Below, piece by piece: positions 1-8,727 of a stretch of 64,000 nt of DNA (the stretch's first letter is position 1; each line of letters begins with the position of its first letter). The translations under genes were made by a program, and so were the position numbers. Origin of the DNA: an uncultured Bacteroidota bacterium. Its GTDB lineage: Bacteria > Bacteroidota > Bacteroidia > Chitinophagales > Chitinophagaceae. Location of the stretch: contig CAIJFI010000001.1 of assembly GCA_903819975.1 (NCBI GenBank), forward strand, positions 109,579-173,578. Direction: 5' to 3'. The notes below the pieces were generated by a model. It searched no databases, was not told the origin of the DNA, and saw only the letters and a list, made by a program, of their open reading frames with translations.

Positions 1-1691
1 TCGGGTCGTTCTATACGGTAAGTATACGCAAATTTTAATACCTGGTTATTTTTAAACTTATGTGATAAAATAAATGATGGTGCAATATTTCCGTAATCAG
101 GAATGCTTGTAGTACCTGATTGAGAATAAAAAGCGTTGCTTTTAGTATATTCATATCTAATACCTGATTTAACATCAACTGTTTTTAGAATTTTGTAAGA
201 AGCAACTAAGTAGCCGGCAATAATATTCCTAGTGTATTTAGATTGGTAAGATTGACTTTGATTGATCTCAAATTGTTGTGTATTTGAATTTAACGAAAAC
301 ACGTCGGCGTTACTTACAATAGATTGATGTGTATACCTTGTTCCAGCCTCAATTGTAACCGTTTTGCTAATTGGATTGAAATAATCTATAGCTATATTTT
401 CTTCGGATTCTTTCCCAGGATTTAAACTATGAGCACCTGCAAATGGGTTGTTGTTATTTACCAGGTACTGGCTTTGCTGATAATATGAATTATTTTTATT
501 AGCGCTTCCATTATAAGTTAATTCAATACTTTCTCCTTTGCTGTTCAGGGTTTTTTTATATCCCAAACTTTGTTCAAAATCGTTCACGCTTAAGGTGTTA
601 GTAAATTGTCGGGTACTTAGCAAATGGCTAACTTGATTGTTGTTATTATCAAATTGGCTTTGTGCTTGACTAATTACACCATTATTGTCATTGCTAAAAT
701 TATTAAAGCTTAAAGAAGCAGTTAAATTGCTTGACTTATTAATTTCCCAATCTAATCCAAAACCGCTTTTATAACTCTTTCTGCCAAAATTGGATCTGCT
801 ATCCTGTGCTAATACTTGGGTACCAGTTGTGCTTGTCGAAGTTCTGACACTTCCGTTAGGTGTTATGCCGTTAAGTTGTTCATTGCCACTAAAAAATGCA
901 TTAACACCAATATTATTATGCTTCCAACTAGTATTAAAGCTTCCATTTTCCAGCCTGCTTCCTATTGAAATATTTACATTGCCGTTATAACCTTCCAGTT
1001 TGCTTTTTTTAAGTATAATATTTATTATTCCTCCTGTGCCGGAAGCTTCATACTTGGCACTTGGACTACTCATTACTTCGATACTTTGAATTTGACTGTT
1101 TGGGATAGATTGCAATGCCTCTGCAATACTATTGCCAAATAATGCCGATGTTTTCCCATCAATTAAAAACTTGATGCTTGCATTTCCTAATAGTTCTACA
1201 TTACCATCGGCATCAACTGTTATTTGCGGAATCTTTCTTAAAATATCAGTTGCTACACCACCTTGAGAACTAATGTCTCTATCTACATTATATATAGTTT
1301 TATCAATCTTATTCTCAATTACAGGCTTGGTACTTTTTACAATTACGTCTGCTAGGTTATTATTAATTTTATTTAGTAATATTTGGTTGATTGAATCAAT
1401 TTGAGTTACAATAATTGTTTTACTGTAAGTAGCGTACCCAATATATTGTACTTTTATATTATAAGTTCCTTTTGTAATATTCGAAATCACAAATGCTCCA
1501 TCAACATTAGTTTGTGTCTTCTTGATTGTAATATTATTTAAATCCAACAAATAGATACTTGCAGCGGGAAGTGAGGTTAAATTAGCTGCATCTAATACTT
1601 TCCCTTTATAGTTAAAAACAGCATTCAGCTGTCCAAAAGAGATACTCTGAAATTCAATAAACAAGAGTACCAAGATTGTAATTTTTTTCAT
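1..1691 (-). CDS. Outer-membrane beta-barrel receptor, C-terminus cut by window edge
   Basis: Reading the minus strand from the ATG at 1691 gives one open frame to the window edge (about 563 codons), so the C-terminal barrel is missing. It has a signal peptide (MKKITILVLLFIEFQS...), then a carboxypeptidase-regulatory-like beta-sandwich at about residues 25-105 (KGKVLDAANLTSLPAAS; DGAFVISNITKGTYNIKV). A TonB plug-like region follows (about 125-225; VATDILRKIPQITVDADG, EVMSSPSAKYEASGTGGI), then alternating Ser/Asn-rich barrel strands. This order fits the 'outer membrane beta-barrel family' (OMP_b-brl_3) relatives of TonB receptors. The substrate is unknown. A TAGCTTTG box lies 9 bases before the ATG. 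It diverges from the TonB receptor gene at 1885. Confidence 0.85.
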   Translation of the reverse strand, partial: MKKITILVLLFIEFQSISFGQLNAVFNYKGKVLDAANLTSLPAASIYLLDLNNITIKKTQTNVDGAFVISNITKGTYNIKVQYIGYATYSKTIIVTQIDSINQILLNKINNNLADVIVKSTKPVIENKIDKTIYNVDRDISSQGGVATDILRKIPQITVDADGNVELLGNASIKFLIDGKTSALFGNSIAEALQSIPNSQIQSIEVMSSPSAKYEASGTGGIINIILKKSKLEGYNGNVNISIGSRLENGSFNTSWKHNNIGVNAFFSGNEQLNGITPNGSVRTSTSTTGTQVLAQDSRSNFGRKSYKSGFGLDWEINKSSNLTASLSFNNFSNDNNGVISQAQSQFDNNNNQVSHLLSTRQFTNTLSVNDFEQSLGYKKTLNSKGESIELTYNGSANKNNSYYQQSQYLVNNNNPFAGAHSLNPGKESEENIAIDYFNPISKTVTIEAGTRYTHQSIVSNADVFSLNSNTQQFEINQSQSYQSKYTRNIIAGYLVASYKILKTVDVKSGIRYEYTKSNAFYSQSGTTSIPDYGNIAPSFILSHKFKNNQVLKFAYTYRIERP

Positions 1692-1700
1692 AATTGAACA

Positions 1701-1708
1701 CAAAGCTA
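1701..1708 (-). promoter_or_regulatory. -7 box of the partial outer-membrane receptor gene
   Basis: Read on the minus strand this is TAGCTTTG, an exact match to the Bacteroidota -7 consensus TAnnTTTG. The ATG at 1691 follows 9 bases later, implying a 5' leader of only a few bases. No clear TTTG -33 element is seen at the usual spacing, so this is a moderate call. Confidence 0.45.
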
Positions 1709-1855
1709 ATTATTATACAGCTATAATTAAAATGTAAACCATTGAAGCATCCATTAACTTAAAATGTGATTAAAACACCTTTCAATTAACAATTAGGTAA
1801 CAATAAGTTCATTTATTCGTAACATCGTATTTATAGATATGCTGCTATGTAAAGA

Positions 1856-1863
1856 TAGCTTTG
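1856..1863 (+). promoter_or_regulatory. -7 box of the TonB receptor gene
   Basis: TAGCTTTG matches TAnnTTTG. It overlaps the upstream in-frame TTG at 1861, so a transcript from here could not use that codon. This supports the ATG at 1885 as the start. No convincing -33 element is seen. Confidence 0.45.
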
Positions 1864-1884
1864 CCATTCATTAAACATTTAGTC

Positions 1885-4650
1885 ATGAGTGGTAAATTCT
1901 TAACGCAAAAACTTAAAAGCGTTATCCTTCCAATTTTACTATTATTTACAATCAACAGCTTTGCAGGTGATATTAAGGGTAGAGTTTTAGATGCAGGTAA
2001 TGGTGAGCCTTTAGTAGGCGCAACAGTTACAGTAAATAACCAAGCCGTAATGGTGAAGTTAGATGGAACTTATCATTTTAAAAATGTAAGTGCAGGAAAG
2101 TATAACATCAAAGTGAGTTATGCTGGTTATAAGTCTGAGTCCAAGGATGTTATTTTAAATAATGCAACTGAAACTAAAGTAGTTGACATTAATTTAGAAT
2201 CTACATCTGCTTCCTTAACGTCTGTAACAGTTAGTTCAAATAACAAAGACAATGATAAGTCTGTAAGAAGATTAGAGAAAATTGCTGATCCAATTATCAA
2301 CGTATTGTCTTCAAAAAATATTCAATTATTGCCGGATATTACAGTTGCTAATGCTTTACAAAGAGTAAGTGGTGTAACTATTGAAAAAAGCGGATCAGGT
2401 GAAGCAAGATATCCTATTATTAGAGGTATGGAAAAAAGATACATCAACACATTGGTGAATGGTATCAAAATTCCAAGCCCAGATAATAAAAATCGTTTTA
2501 TTCCTTTGGATTTATTCCCTTCTGAATTATTAGAGCGTTTAGAAGTTGGAAAAAGTTTAACTCCAAGCATGGAAGGCGACGCGATTGGCGGTACGATTAA
2601 TTTAGTAATGAAGGACGCTCCTGATCGTTTATTAGTACAAGGCAATGTTGCAGGTGGTTTTAATACCTCTTTTCCTGATCAAAAATTTAGCAAGTTTGAT
2701 AATAGCACAATGAGTGTTTTATCTCCAGCACAAATTAAGGGTAGTACTTATGTTGCTAATTTAAATGACTTGCCGGTTGCTCATTTGAATTATGACGAAA
2801 AGTCAAATCCAGTTAATTCAACATTTGGTTTAACTGTAGGAAATAGATTTGGAAAAACAAAGCAATTTGGATTTGTATTATCAGGCAGCTATCAAAATAT
2901 CTACCGTGGTACAACTTCTAATTTCTTTTTACCAAACTCTCAACCTGGTTTAAACAATATTCCTTTATTTTCTGATTTACAATTAAGAAAGTATTCTGTT
3001 CAAAGTCAAAGAAAAGGCGTGAATGCGAAATTTGATTATCGTATTAATAAGAATAATAAAATTTCATTATTCAATACATATGTACGTTTAGATGACTATC
3101 AAACACGTTTTATTTGGGACACAGTTGCGTTAAACTCATTAATTAACAAATCAACAAGAAGTCAGTGGGTATTTCAATCAATCAATAACACTACTTTGCA
3201 AGGTGAACATAAGTTAAGCAATACAGATAAATTAGATTGGTCTTTGGCATATTCAATTGCTAAAAGTAACACTCCGGATCAATCTACTTATACACATGAG
3301 TATCCAATTGTACCAACTAGCTTAACGATAGATAAATTACAATCTATGTCAAGAATTTGGACAAGCAATACGGATAAAGATCAATCTGCTTATTTGAATT
3401 ATACAAAAAACACTTCTGTATTTAATCGTGATTTTGAGTTAAAAGTAGGCGGCTTGTATAGAAATAAAAATAGAGACAACTATTATATTGCTTACTCATT
3501 ATCTCCGGTTTTAGGTGCAGCATATAATACAATTAATACGGCTCAGTTCTTGTTTAACCCAGCTAGCAATGGAGCTCCAGGATTAAATGGTAATAATTAT
3601 TCTTTCGAAGAGAAAATCACTGCAGGATACTTACAAGGCAAGTGGAACTTGTCTAGTAAATTTGAATTATTAGGAGGCGTTAGAGCTGAAAATACCAATC
3701 AACATTATGAGACTTTATTGACTAATGATGTTCAAGCAAAATCAGGTACTATTCAATACACCGACTTATTGCCAAGTGCTCAAATGAAGTATTCTTTAAC
3801 TCCAAATCAAAACTTACGTTTTGCTTATTACAGAGCTATCGCAAGACCTGGTTTTTCTGAATTAATTCCTGATGGTGCTGATGGTGAATTTTTCAAAGAA
3901 GTTGGTGACCCGGTTAATTTAAAACATACTATAGCAGACAACTTAGATATTCGTTATGAATTATATAGTAAAGGATCTGATCAATTATTGTTAGGTGGTT
4001 TTTATAAGGACATTCAAAACCCAATTGAGATATCTGCAGTTAAACCACAAAACGTAAATAGTTTGTATTTACAGCCAGTTAATATTGGCAAGGCAACTAA
4101 CTATGGTTTTGAAGCGGTTGCGGCAAAATTCTTTGGTTCTTTTGGAATCTCTGCTAACTATACTTATACAAATTCTAGTATTACCAATGATAGTTTAATA
4201 TTTTCTTATCGTAACACTGCTGGACAAATTGTATCAAAGCGTGTTTCTGAAACAAGACCACTTCAAGGGCAGTCTAATCACGTAGGAAATTTATCATTCA
4301 TTTACAAGAATCCAAAAATTGGATTTGATTTTCAAACAGCAGTTGTATATACAGGAGAAAGAATCAGTTTTATTAGTCCATATGCAGGCTTAAATTACTG
4401 GCAATCACCAACAACTCAATTGGATCTTTCATTTGAAAAGAGATTTGGCAAGCATTTTTCTTTCTATGGAAAAATTAATAACCTAACTGATGCTCCAATG
4501 GAATTGTCTTTACACCAATCATATAATGGATATATGGCAGGAAGTGGATCAAGAGCATTGGCATTACAAACAGACCCAGCAAATAAAATAATCATCCAAA
4601 AGGATTATTATAGAACTACTTATTTATTTGGCATCCGTTTTAAACTTTAA
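1885..4650 (+). CDS. TonB-dependent outer-membrane receptor
   Basis: About 921 residues from the ATG at 1885; the frame can be extended to a TTG at 1861, but that codon overlaps the -7 box. Signal peptide to about residue 28 (VILPILLLFTINSFAG). CarboxypepD_reg domain at about 28-108 (GDIKGRVLDAGNGEPLVGA, NVSAGKYNIKVSYAGY). TonB plug at about 150-245 (NALQRVSGVTIEKSGSGEAR, YPIIRGMEKRYINTLVNG). The rest is a beta-barrel ending YLFGIRFKL. It probably imports an unknown ligand across the outer membrane using TonB energy. No SusD-like gene follows; the next gene, 20 bases downstream, encodes a beta-helix lipoprotein that could be the surface partner. The operon probably continues to 6074, where a terminator lies. 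Confidence 0.9.
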   Translation: MSGKFLTQKLKSVILPILLLFTINSFAGDIKGRVLDAGNGEPLVGATVTVNNQAVMVKLDGTYHFKNVSAGKYNIKVSYAGYKSESKDVILNNATETKVVDINLESTSASLTSVTVSSNNKDNDKSVRRLEKIADPIINVLSSKNIQLLPDITVANALQRVSGVTIEKSGSGEARYPIIRGMEKRYINTLVNGIKIPSPDNKNRFIPLDLFPSELLERLEVGKSLTPSMEGDAIGGTINLVMKDAPDRLLVQGNVAGGFNTSFPDQKFSKFDNSTMSVLSPAQIKGSTYVANLNDLPVAHLNYDEKSNPVNSTFGLTVGNRFGKTKQFGFVLSGSYQNIYRGTTSNFFLPNSQPGLNNIPLFSDLQLRKYSVQSQRKGVNAKFDYRINKNNKISLFNTYVRLDDYQTRFIWDTVALNSLINKSTRSQWVFQSINNTTLQGEHKLSNTDKLDWSLAYSIAKSNTPDQSTYTHEYPIVPTSLTIDKLQSMSRIWTSNTDKDQSAYLNYTKNTSVFNRDFELKVGGLYRNKNRDNYYIAYSLSPVLGAAYNTINTAQFLFNPASNGAPGLNGNNYSFEEKITAGYLQGKWNLSSKFELLGGVRAENTNQHYETLLTNDVQAKSGTIQYTDLLPSAQMKYSLTPNQNLRFAYYRAIARPGFSELIPDGADGEFFKEVGDPVNLKHTIADNLDIRYELYSKGSDQLLLGGFYKDIQNPIEISAVKPQNVNSLYLQPVNIGKATNYGFEAVAAKFFGSFGISANYTYTNSSITNDSLIFSYRNTAGQIVSKRVSETRPLQGQSNHVGNLSFIYKNPKIGFDFQTAVVYTGERISFISPYAGLNYWQSPTTQLDLSFEKRFGKHFSFYGKINNLTDAPMELSLHQSYNGYMAGSGSRALALQTDPANKIIIQKDYYRTTYLFGIRFKL

Positions 4651-4670
4651 TAATAATACAATTCTATAAA

Positions 4671-6074
4671 ATGAAACAAAAGTTTACATATTTAATAGCA
4701 ATTTTAGTAATCGGACTAACGTCTTGTACTAAAACGGAAGAAACTAAAGATCTTTGGCAAGCAGTTATTGTACCAGCTTCTCCAATTAGTGAATCAGCTC
4801 CATTAACTGGTGCCCTTAAAGGAACAATGCTAGCTGGTAAAACATATACTGTTAGTGGTGATATTTTTGTGAACACTGGTGATACTTTAATTATTCAACC
4901 AGGAGTTACAGTAAACTTTACTGGAACTGGCGGTGTGCCGGTTGGTATAGGAGTTAAAGGAACATTACTTTCATTAGGTACTAAAGAAGCACCAATTTAT
5001 TTAACCTATCCTGGTGTTACAAGAACAGACCAACTAGGTGCTAATCCAGACACCGATCCAGCCTTAAAAGGAAAATGGACTGGTGTAACTGGTGCGACAA
5101 CTTGTCCTTTAATTGTTTTAAAATGGACGCATGTTGATTTTGGCGGTGCTACTATTAGTTCTGCAATGAAGAGTTTTACAGGTAGTTCAAGTCCATATCC
5201 AGTTTATTTTGCGAATCCTGATGGTAGTTTTATTTTAGAAGATTCATGGATTTATGGTAGTGTGGATGATCCTTTTAGAATTAATGGTGGTAAGATTCAT
5301 ATTATGAGAAATACTTTTGAAAAGTGTGGATATACCGGTGGTGAAGCCATGAACTCAAAAGCAGGAACAATTGGTGACTTTGCATATAACTTATGTGTAG
5401 GCATGGCAACAAATGGCCCTAAAGTATCTAATATTAACGTTGCAGTAGGAAAGCCAGGGTCTAATGTGCGTATTTACAATAACACAATCATTAACTGTGG
5501 ATATCGTAGAGCTGCGGCAGGTCGTGGAGGTTCTATAAATTTTGAAGAAGGCGCTGCAGGAATGGCTTACAATAATTTAATTGTAAACTGTAAATTTGGT
5601 TTGCGTATAGTAAATAACCCAATTGCAGATACTGCAAATATCCAGTATGGCTATAACTTTTATTATGCCGATTCTTTATCTGTTGCTAGTCAGTTTATTC
5701 CATCGTTAGCAGTAAGCACAGCTATAAGTAAAGCACAAGAAACAGATATTCCAAAACCGTCTACTTACTTACCAGCAGGTTGGTTAATTGGACAAGCATA
5801 CACAGCAAATGCTGCTGTGGTAGGTGCCAATAATCCTCAATTCATTAATGCGCCAGTGCCATTGCCAGCGGGTTTAATGTTAAGAGATATTGCTGTGGTG
5901 GGAACTTCAAACTATGCATTAAAACCTAATTCACCTTGTATTGGTGCTGGTTATACTGGATTTACTCCAAGGGCCGATGTAATACAAGACTTAAGATTAG
6001 GAGCTACAGAAATTACTCCTCCAGGTAAAGATATAGGTTGCTACCAAAGTAATGGTAGAGGCAACCAACATTAG
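4671..6074 (+). CDS. Surface lipoprotein with parallel beta-helix fold
   Basis: 467 residues with a lipoprotein signal: basic start, hydrophobic core and lipobox GLTSC with Cys19 as the lipidation site. The body has parallel beta-helix (pectate-lyase/NosD-like) coils: GDTLIIQPGVTVNFTG at about 70-85, a repeated pattern of short strands with Asn/Gly turns (IHIMRNTFEKCGY, VRIYNNTIINCGY, GMAYNNLIVNCKFGLRIVNN), and a late YALKPNSPCIGAGYTG motif common in right-handed beta-helix proteins. No catalytic residues can be assigned. It lies 20 bases after the TonB receptor gene and before a strong terminator, so the two probably form one transcription unit and may work together at the cell surface in place of a SusC/SusD pair. 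The function is inferred from position only. Confidence 0.8.
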   Translation: MKQKFTYLIAILVIGLTSCTKTEETKDLWQAVIVPASPISESAPLTGALKGTMLAGKTYTVSGDIFVNTGDTLIIQPGVTVNFTGTGGVPVGIGVKGTLLSLGTKEAPIYLTYPGVTRTDQLGANPDTDPALKGKWTGVTGATTCPLIVLKWTHVDFGGATISSAMKSFTGSSSPYPVYFANPDGSFILEDSWIYGSVDDPFRINGGKIHIMRNTFEKCGYTGGEAMNSKAGTIGDFAYNLCVGMATNGPKVSNINVAVGKPGSNVRIYNNTIINCGYRRAAAGRGGSINFEEGAAGMAYNNLIVNCKFGLRIVNNPIADTANIQYGYNFYYADSLSVASQFIPSLAVSTAISKAQETDIPKPSTYLPAGWLIGQAYTANAAVVGANNPQFINAPVPLPAGLMLRDIAVVGTSNYALKPNSPCIGAGYTGFTPRADVIQDLRLGATEITPPGKDIGCYQSNGRGNQH

Positions 6075-6094
6075 TATTTGTTTTAATTTGAATT

Positions 6095-6130
6095 AAAGGT
6101 GCCCTAATGAAAATTATGGGCACCTTTTTT
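6095..6130 (+). terminator. Intrinsic terminator after the beta-helix lipoprotein gene
   Basis: AAAGGTGCCC at 6095-6104 pairs with GGGCACCTTT at 6118-6127, with TAAT/ATTA extending the stem inward; T residues run to 6130. It separates the receptor-lipoprotein pair from the phosphoesterase gene at 6151. Confidence 0.9.
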
Positions 6131-6150
6131 ATTATATTTATTCCACTAAG

Positions 6151-7293
6151 ATGAAAAACATTAAATCATTTATTACTTTTCTATTGGTATTAGTAATTTG
6201 CAATAACAATCTTATTGCACAATCAATTCCTGTAAAACAAAATGACAGTATTGTTCAATTTATATTTACGTCTGATGTACATTTTGGATTAGTAAAAGAT
6301 AAATTTAAAAATGCTAATAATGTTTCCGCTTATGAAGTAAATAAAGCTATGGCTGGTGTGATGAACCATTTAAAAGGCAAATCCATTCCTAATGATGGCG
6401 GTGTTTTGGCTAATTATAAAATTGATGGTATTGATGCTTTGGTAATAACAGGTGATATTGCAAATAGAATGGAAAATGGGGTGCAATCTGCAACTAAATC
6501 TTGGGAAGAATTTAAAACGGTATTTATTGATAGTTTAGATATAAGAAAAACCAATCTTGATAAATCTGATTTGTTTCTAGTTCCTGGAAATCACGACATG
6601 AGCAATGCTATAGGGTTTCACAGAAAAATGGAGCCTAAAAAAGACCCGGCTTCCATGTTAGGTATTTATAATTTAATGTTCCCTAATAAAGCTGTTACTC
6701 AATTTGACAGTATTTTATGCAGAGTGCATTATTCAAAAGATATCAATAATGTGCATTTTATTTTTTTAAGTTTATATCCTGATTCGGCAGAAAGAGTTTG
6801 GATGGAGCAAGATTTAAAAAATGTTGCCACTTCAACCCCGGTTTTATTATTTGCACATTCTATTCCAGAAGTGGAACCTCGTTTTTTTGAAAATCCCAAT
6901 GGCATTCACGATATAAATGATGAAGATAAATTTGAAAATCTTGTACCTGAAAGATATAAAGACGGAAAAGACGTGAAAGGAGAAACAAGGATTGAGCAAA
7001 ATGCATTTGTTGCATTTGTAAAAAAACATGCTAATATCAAAGTGTATTTTCATGGACATGAAAACTTTACGCAGTATTATACCTATCAAGGCCCTAATAA
7101 GGATATTAATTTAACCTGCATAAGAACCGATAGTCCAATGAAAGGAAGGGTTTCAGCCAAGGATGAGACAAAACTAGCTTTTGAATTGGTAACAATTAAT
7201 ACACATAAAAAAACACTTTCCGTTAGGGAAGTGTTATGGAATGATTTAAAAAGTAATATAAAGTGGGGTGACTCAAAAACAATAATATTGTAA
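6151..7293 (+). CDS. Secreted calcineurin-like metallophosphoesterase
   Basis: 380 residues with a signal peptide (FITFLLVLVICNNNLIAQ), so periplasmic or secreted. Metallophosphoesterase motifs appear in order: SDVHFG (Asp42, His44), TGDIANR (Asp102), PGNHDM (Asn147, His148) and FAHSIPE (His236). The last motif, GHxH in the family, reads GHEN (302-305) here, so one expected metal ligand is Asn. It probably hydrolyses a phosphomonoester or diester. It starts 24 bases after a terminator and so needs readthrough or its own promoter, which I could not identify. The TonB receptor and lipoprotein genes before it and the arsenic genes facing it suggest, but do not prove, a role in phosphate supply. 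Confidence 0.88.
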   Translation: MKNIKSFITFLLVLVICNNNLIAQSIPVKQNDSIVQFIFTSDVHFGLVKDKFKNANNVSAYEVNKAMAGVMNHLKGKSIPNDGGVLANYKIDGIDALVITGDIANRMENGVQSATKSWEEFKTVFIDSLDIRKTNLDKSDLFLVPGNHDMSNAIGFHRKMEPKKDPASMLGIYNLMFPNKAVTQFDSILCRVHYSKDINNVHFIFLSLYPDSAERVWMEQDLKNVATSTPVLLFAHSIPEVEPRFFENPNGIHDINDEDKFENLVPERYKDGKDVKGETRIEQNAFVAFVKKHANIKVYFHGHENFTQYYTYQGPNKDINLTCIRTDSPMKGRVSAKDETKLAFELVTINTHKKTLSVREVLWNDLKSNIKWGDSKTIIL

Positions 7294-7306
7294 ATATTTT
7301 ACAATA
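7286..7306. terminator. AT-rich hairpin shared by converging phosphoesterase and arsC genes
   Basis: TATTGTAAA at 7286-7294 pairs perfectly with TTTACAATA at 7298-7306 around a 3-base loop. The stop codons of both convergent genes lie inside it. It may serve both directions, but it has few G/C pairs, so termination strength is doubtful. Confidence 0.5.
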
Positions 7307-7715
7307 CTTTGTCTCTAACAAAATCCTCGCAATAGTTCTTTACCATTTCTCTCACAGTTCTAAATTCATTCATTATCTCTTCCTCTGTTCCTGTTGCTTT
7401 AGCTGGATCAGGGAAATTATAATGAAATTTTAAAGCCTTGGTTGGGAAGTAAGGACAACGCTCCTTTGCGTTATCGCAAACAGTAATTACATAGTCAAAA
7501 TCAACACCAAAATATTCGGTGATATTATTTGAAGTATGGCCAGAAATATCTATCCCATCTTCTTTCATAATGGCAATGGCTTTAGGATTTACGCCATGTG
7601 TCTCTACGCCAGCTGAATATACATTGGCTTTCCCTTTTGTTATTTCGGCTAAATAGCCATGTGCTATTTGACTGCGGCAACTATTCCCTGTACATAATAC
7701 TAATATATTTTTCAT
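7299..7715 (-). CDS. arsC: Arsenate reductase ArsC, low-molecular-weight phosphatase fold
   Basis: 138 residues. The N-terminal P-loop LCTGNSCRS (Cys8 to Arg14) is the CX5R signature of low-molecular-weight tyrosine phosphatases and thioredoxin-coupled arsenate reductases. Two further cysteines, Cys80 and Cys87 in VITVCDNAKERCP, keep the 8/80/87 spacing matching Cys10/82/89 of Staphylococcus aureus ArsC, where they form the disulfide relay. This favours arsenate reductase over phosphatase. The acid loop is FPDP (101-104). The gene lies 53 bases downstream of arsM on the same strand. The product reduces arsenate to arsenite, which ArsM would methylate. No arsenite exporter or ArsR gene is present here. 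Confidence 0.92.
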   Translation of the reverse strand: MKNILVLCTGNSCRSQIAHGYLAEITKGKANVYSAGVETHGVNPKAIAIMKEDGIDISGHTSNNITEYFGVDFDYVITVCDNAKERCPYFPTKALKFHYNFPDPAKATGTEEEIMNEFRTVREMVKNYCEDFVRDKVL

Positions 7716-7768
7716 AAAAGGTTACTTCAAATTTTACTTAGCAATTTTATATTTACTTTTTTTAAACA

Positions 7769-8609
7769 TTAGCAACATCCAGATCCTGGAGTGCAAGTGC
7801 TTGTTGGTTTTTCGGCGTAAACAGTTACCGAAAAAATACCTAAATCCGATTGATTGAATTTTGCAATTTCGGCTTCTGATAAATAATTTTTTAAAATATC
7901 ATTAGGAATTACAATTGGTTTTTCTTTTTGTAACACCACATTTTTAAAGCCACATGTATTGATTAACTCTAAATACACTTGCTTTTGAATGGCGCCACTT
8001 ACACAACCGGCATACATTTCAGCTGCATTGCGTAATTCGTTTGGCAAGGCACCTACTAACACTACATCTGAAATACTAAAGTGACCACCTGGTTTTAATA
8101 CTCTGTATATATCGGTTAATACTGCATGTTTATTAGGCACTAAGTTTAAAACGCAATTGCTTACTACAACGTCTGCAACATTAGCAGTTATTGGCATGTT
8201 TTCAATGTCGCCTTGTCTAAACTCAACATTATGGTATCCCATTTTTTCGGCATTCGCGCGTGCCTTCTCAATCATTGCTGGCGTAAAATCAACGCCAATT
8301 ACTTTTCCAGTCACGCCCGTGCTTCTTCTTGCTACAAAGCAATCATTGCCAGCACCCGAACCTAAATCTACAACTACATCACCTTCTTTTAATTTTTGCA
8401 AATTCAGTTGGTAAGCCACAGCCTAATCCTAAATCGGCATCTGCAACATAGCCTTCCATTTTTGTATAATCGTCTGACATGATATTGTACACTTCTGTAC
8501 TGCATCCACCTGCACCACAACATGATGACATATTTGTTTCTTTGTCCTGTAACGCAATCTCGCTGTACTTTGCTTTTACAATTTCTTTTAGTTCTAATTC
8601 TGTTTTCAT
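7769..8609 (-). pseudogene. arsM: Arsenite methyltransferase ArsM, split by a one-base frameshift
   Basis: Two overlapping minus-strand frames together make one ArsM of about 274 residues. The first (8609-8379) has MKTELELKEIV, a Cys-rich segment SSCCGAGGCS and the conserved ADADLGLGCGLPTEFAKIK, then runs into RR and a stop. The second (to 7769) continues EGDVVVDLGSGAGNDCF (SAM motif I), VSNCVLNLVPNK, MYAGCVSGAI and a C-terminal GSGCC. The join lies in a run of four A on the minus strand (8387-8390); with three A the reading is the expected FAKIKEGDVVVDLGSG. The family transfers methyl groups from SAM to arsenite. The break may be a real mutation, a homopolymer sequencing error or, less likely, +1 frameshifting on AAA-A. 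The gene leads the arsM-arsC pair. Confidence 0.8.
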
Positions 8610-8615
8610 GTTACT

Positions 8616-8629
8616 AATTTGTACAAATT
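8616..8629. promoter_or_regulatory. Perfect 14-bp palindrome before arsM, possible operator
   Basis: AATTTGTACAAATT is a perfect inverted repeat ending 7 bases upstream of the arsM ATG (minus strand), where a repressor would cover the transcription start. An ArsR-type operator is the natural guess, but no regulator gene is nearby. Confidence 0.45.
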
Positions 8630-8671
8630 TCGCACTATTTGGAGTAATACAAATAGGAGGTTATGCACATT

Positions 8672-8702
8672 AAAAAAGCCTAGTCTTTTGAACTAGGCTT
8701 TT
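8672..8702 (-). terminator. Intrinsic terminator of the alanine dehydrogenase gene
   Basis: AAAAGCCTAGT at 8674-8684 pairs with ACTAGGCTTTT at 8692-8702. On the minus strand the hairpin is followed by a run of T, just downstream of the stop codon at 8728. Confidence 0.88.
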
Positions 8703-8727
8703 AGGCTTATAAACACCAAATGAAAAT

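Noticed and set aside
2322..2645. Minus-strand ORF inside the TonB receptor gene
   Set aside because: No family resemblance and lies wholly within a clear receptor gene.
8379..8419. Programmed frameshifting in arsM
   Set aside because: A +1 slip at AAA-A is possible but there is no stimulator, and ArsM is not known to use one; a mutation or read error is simpler.
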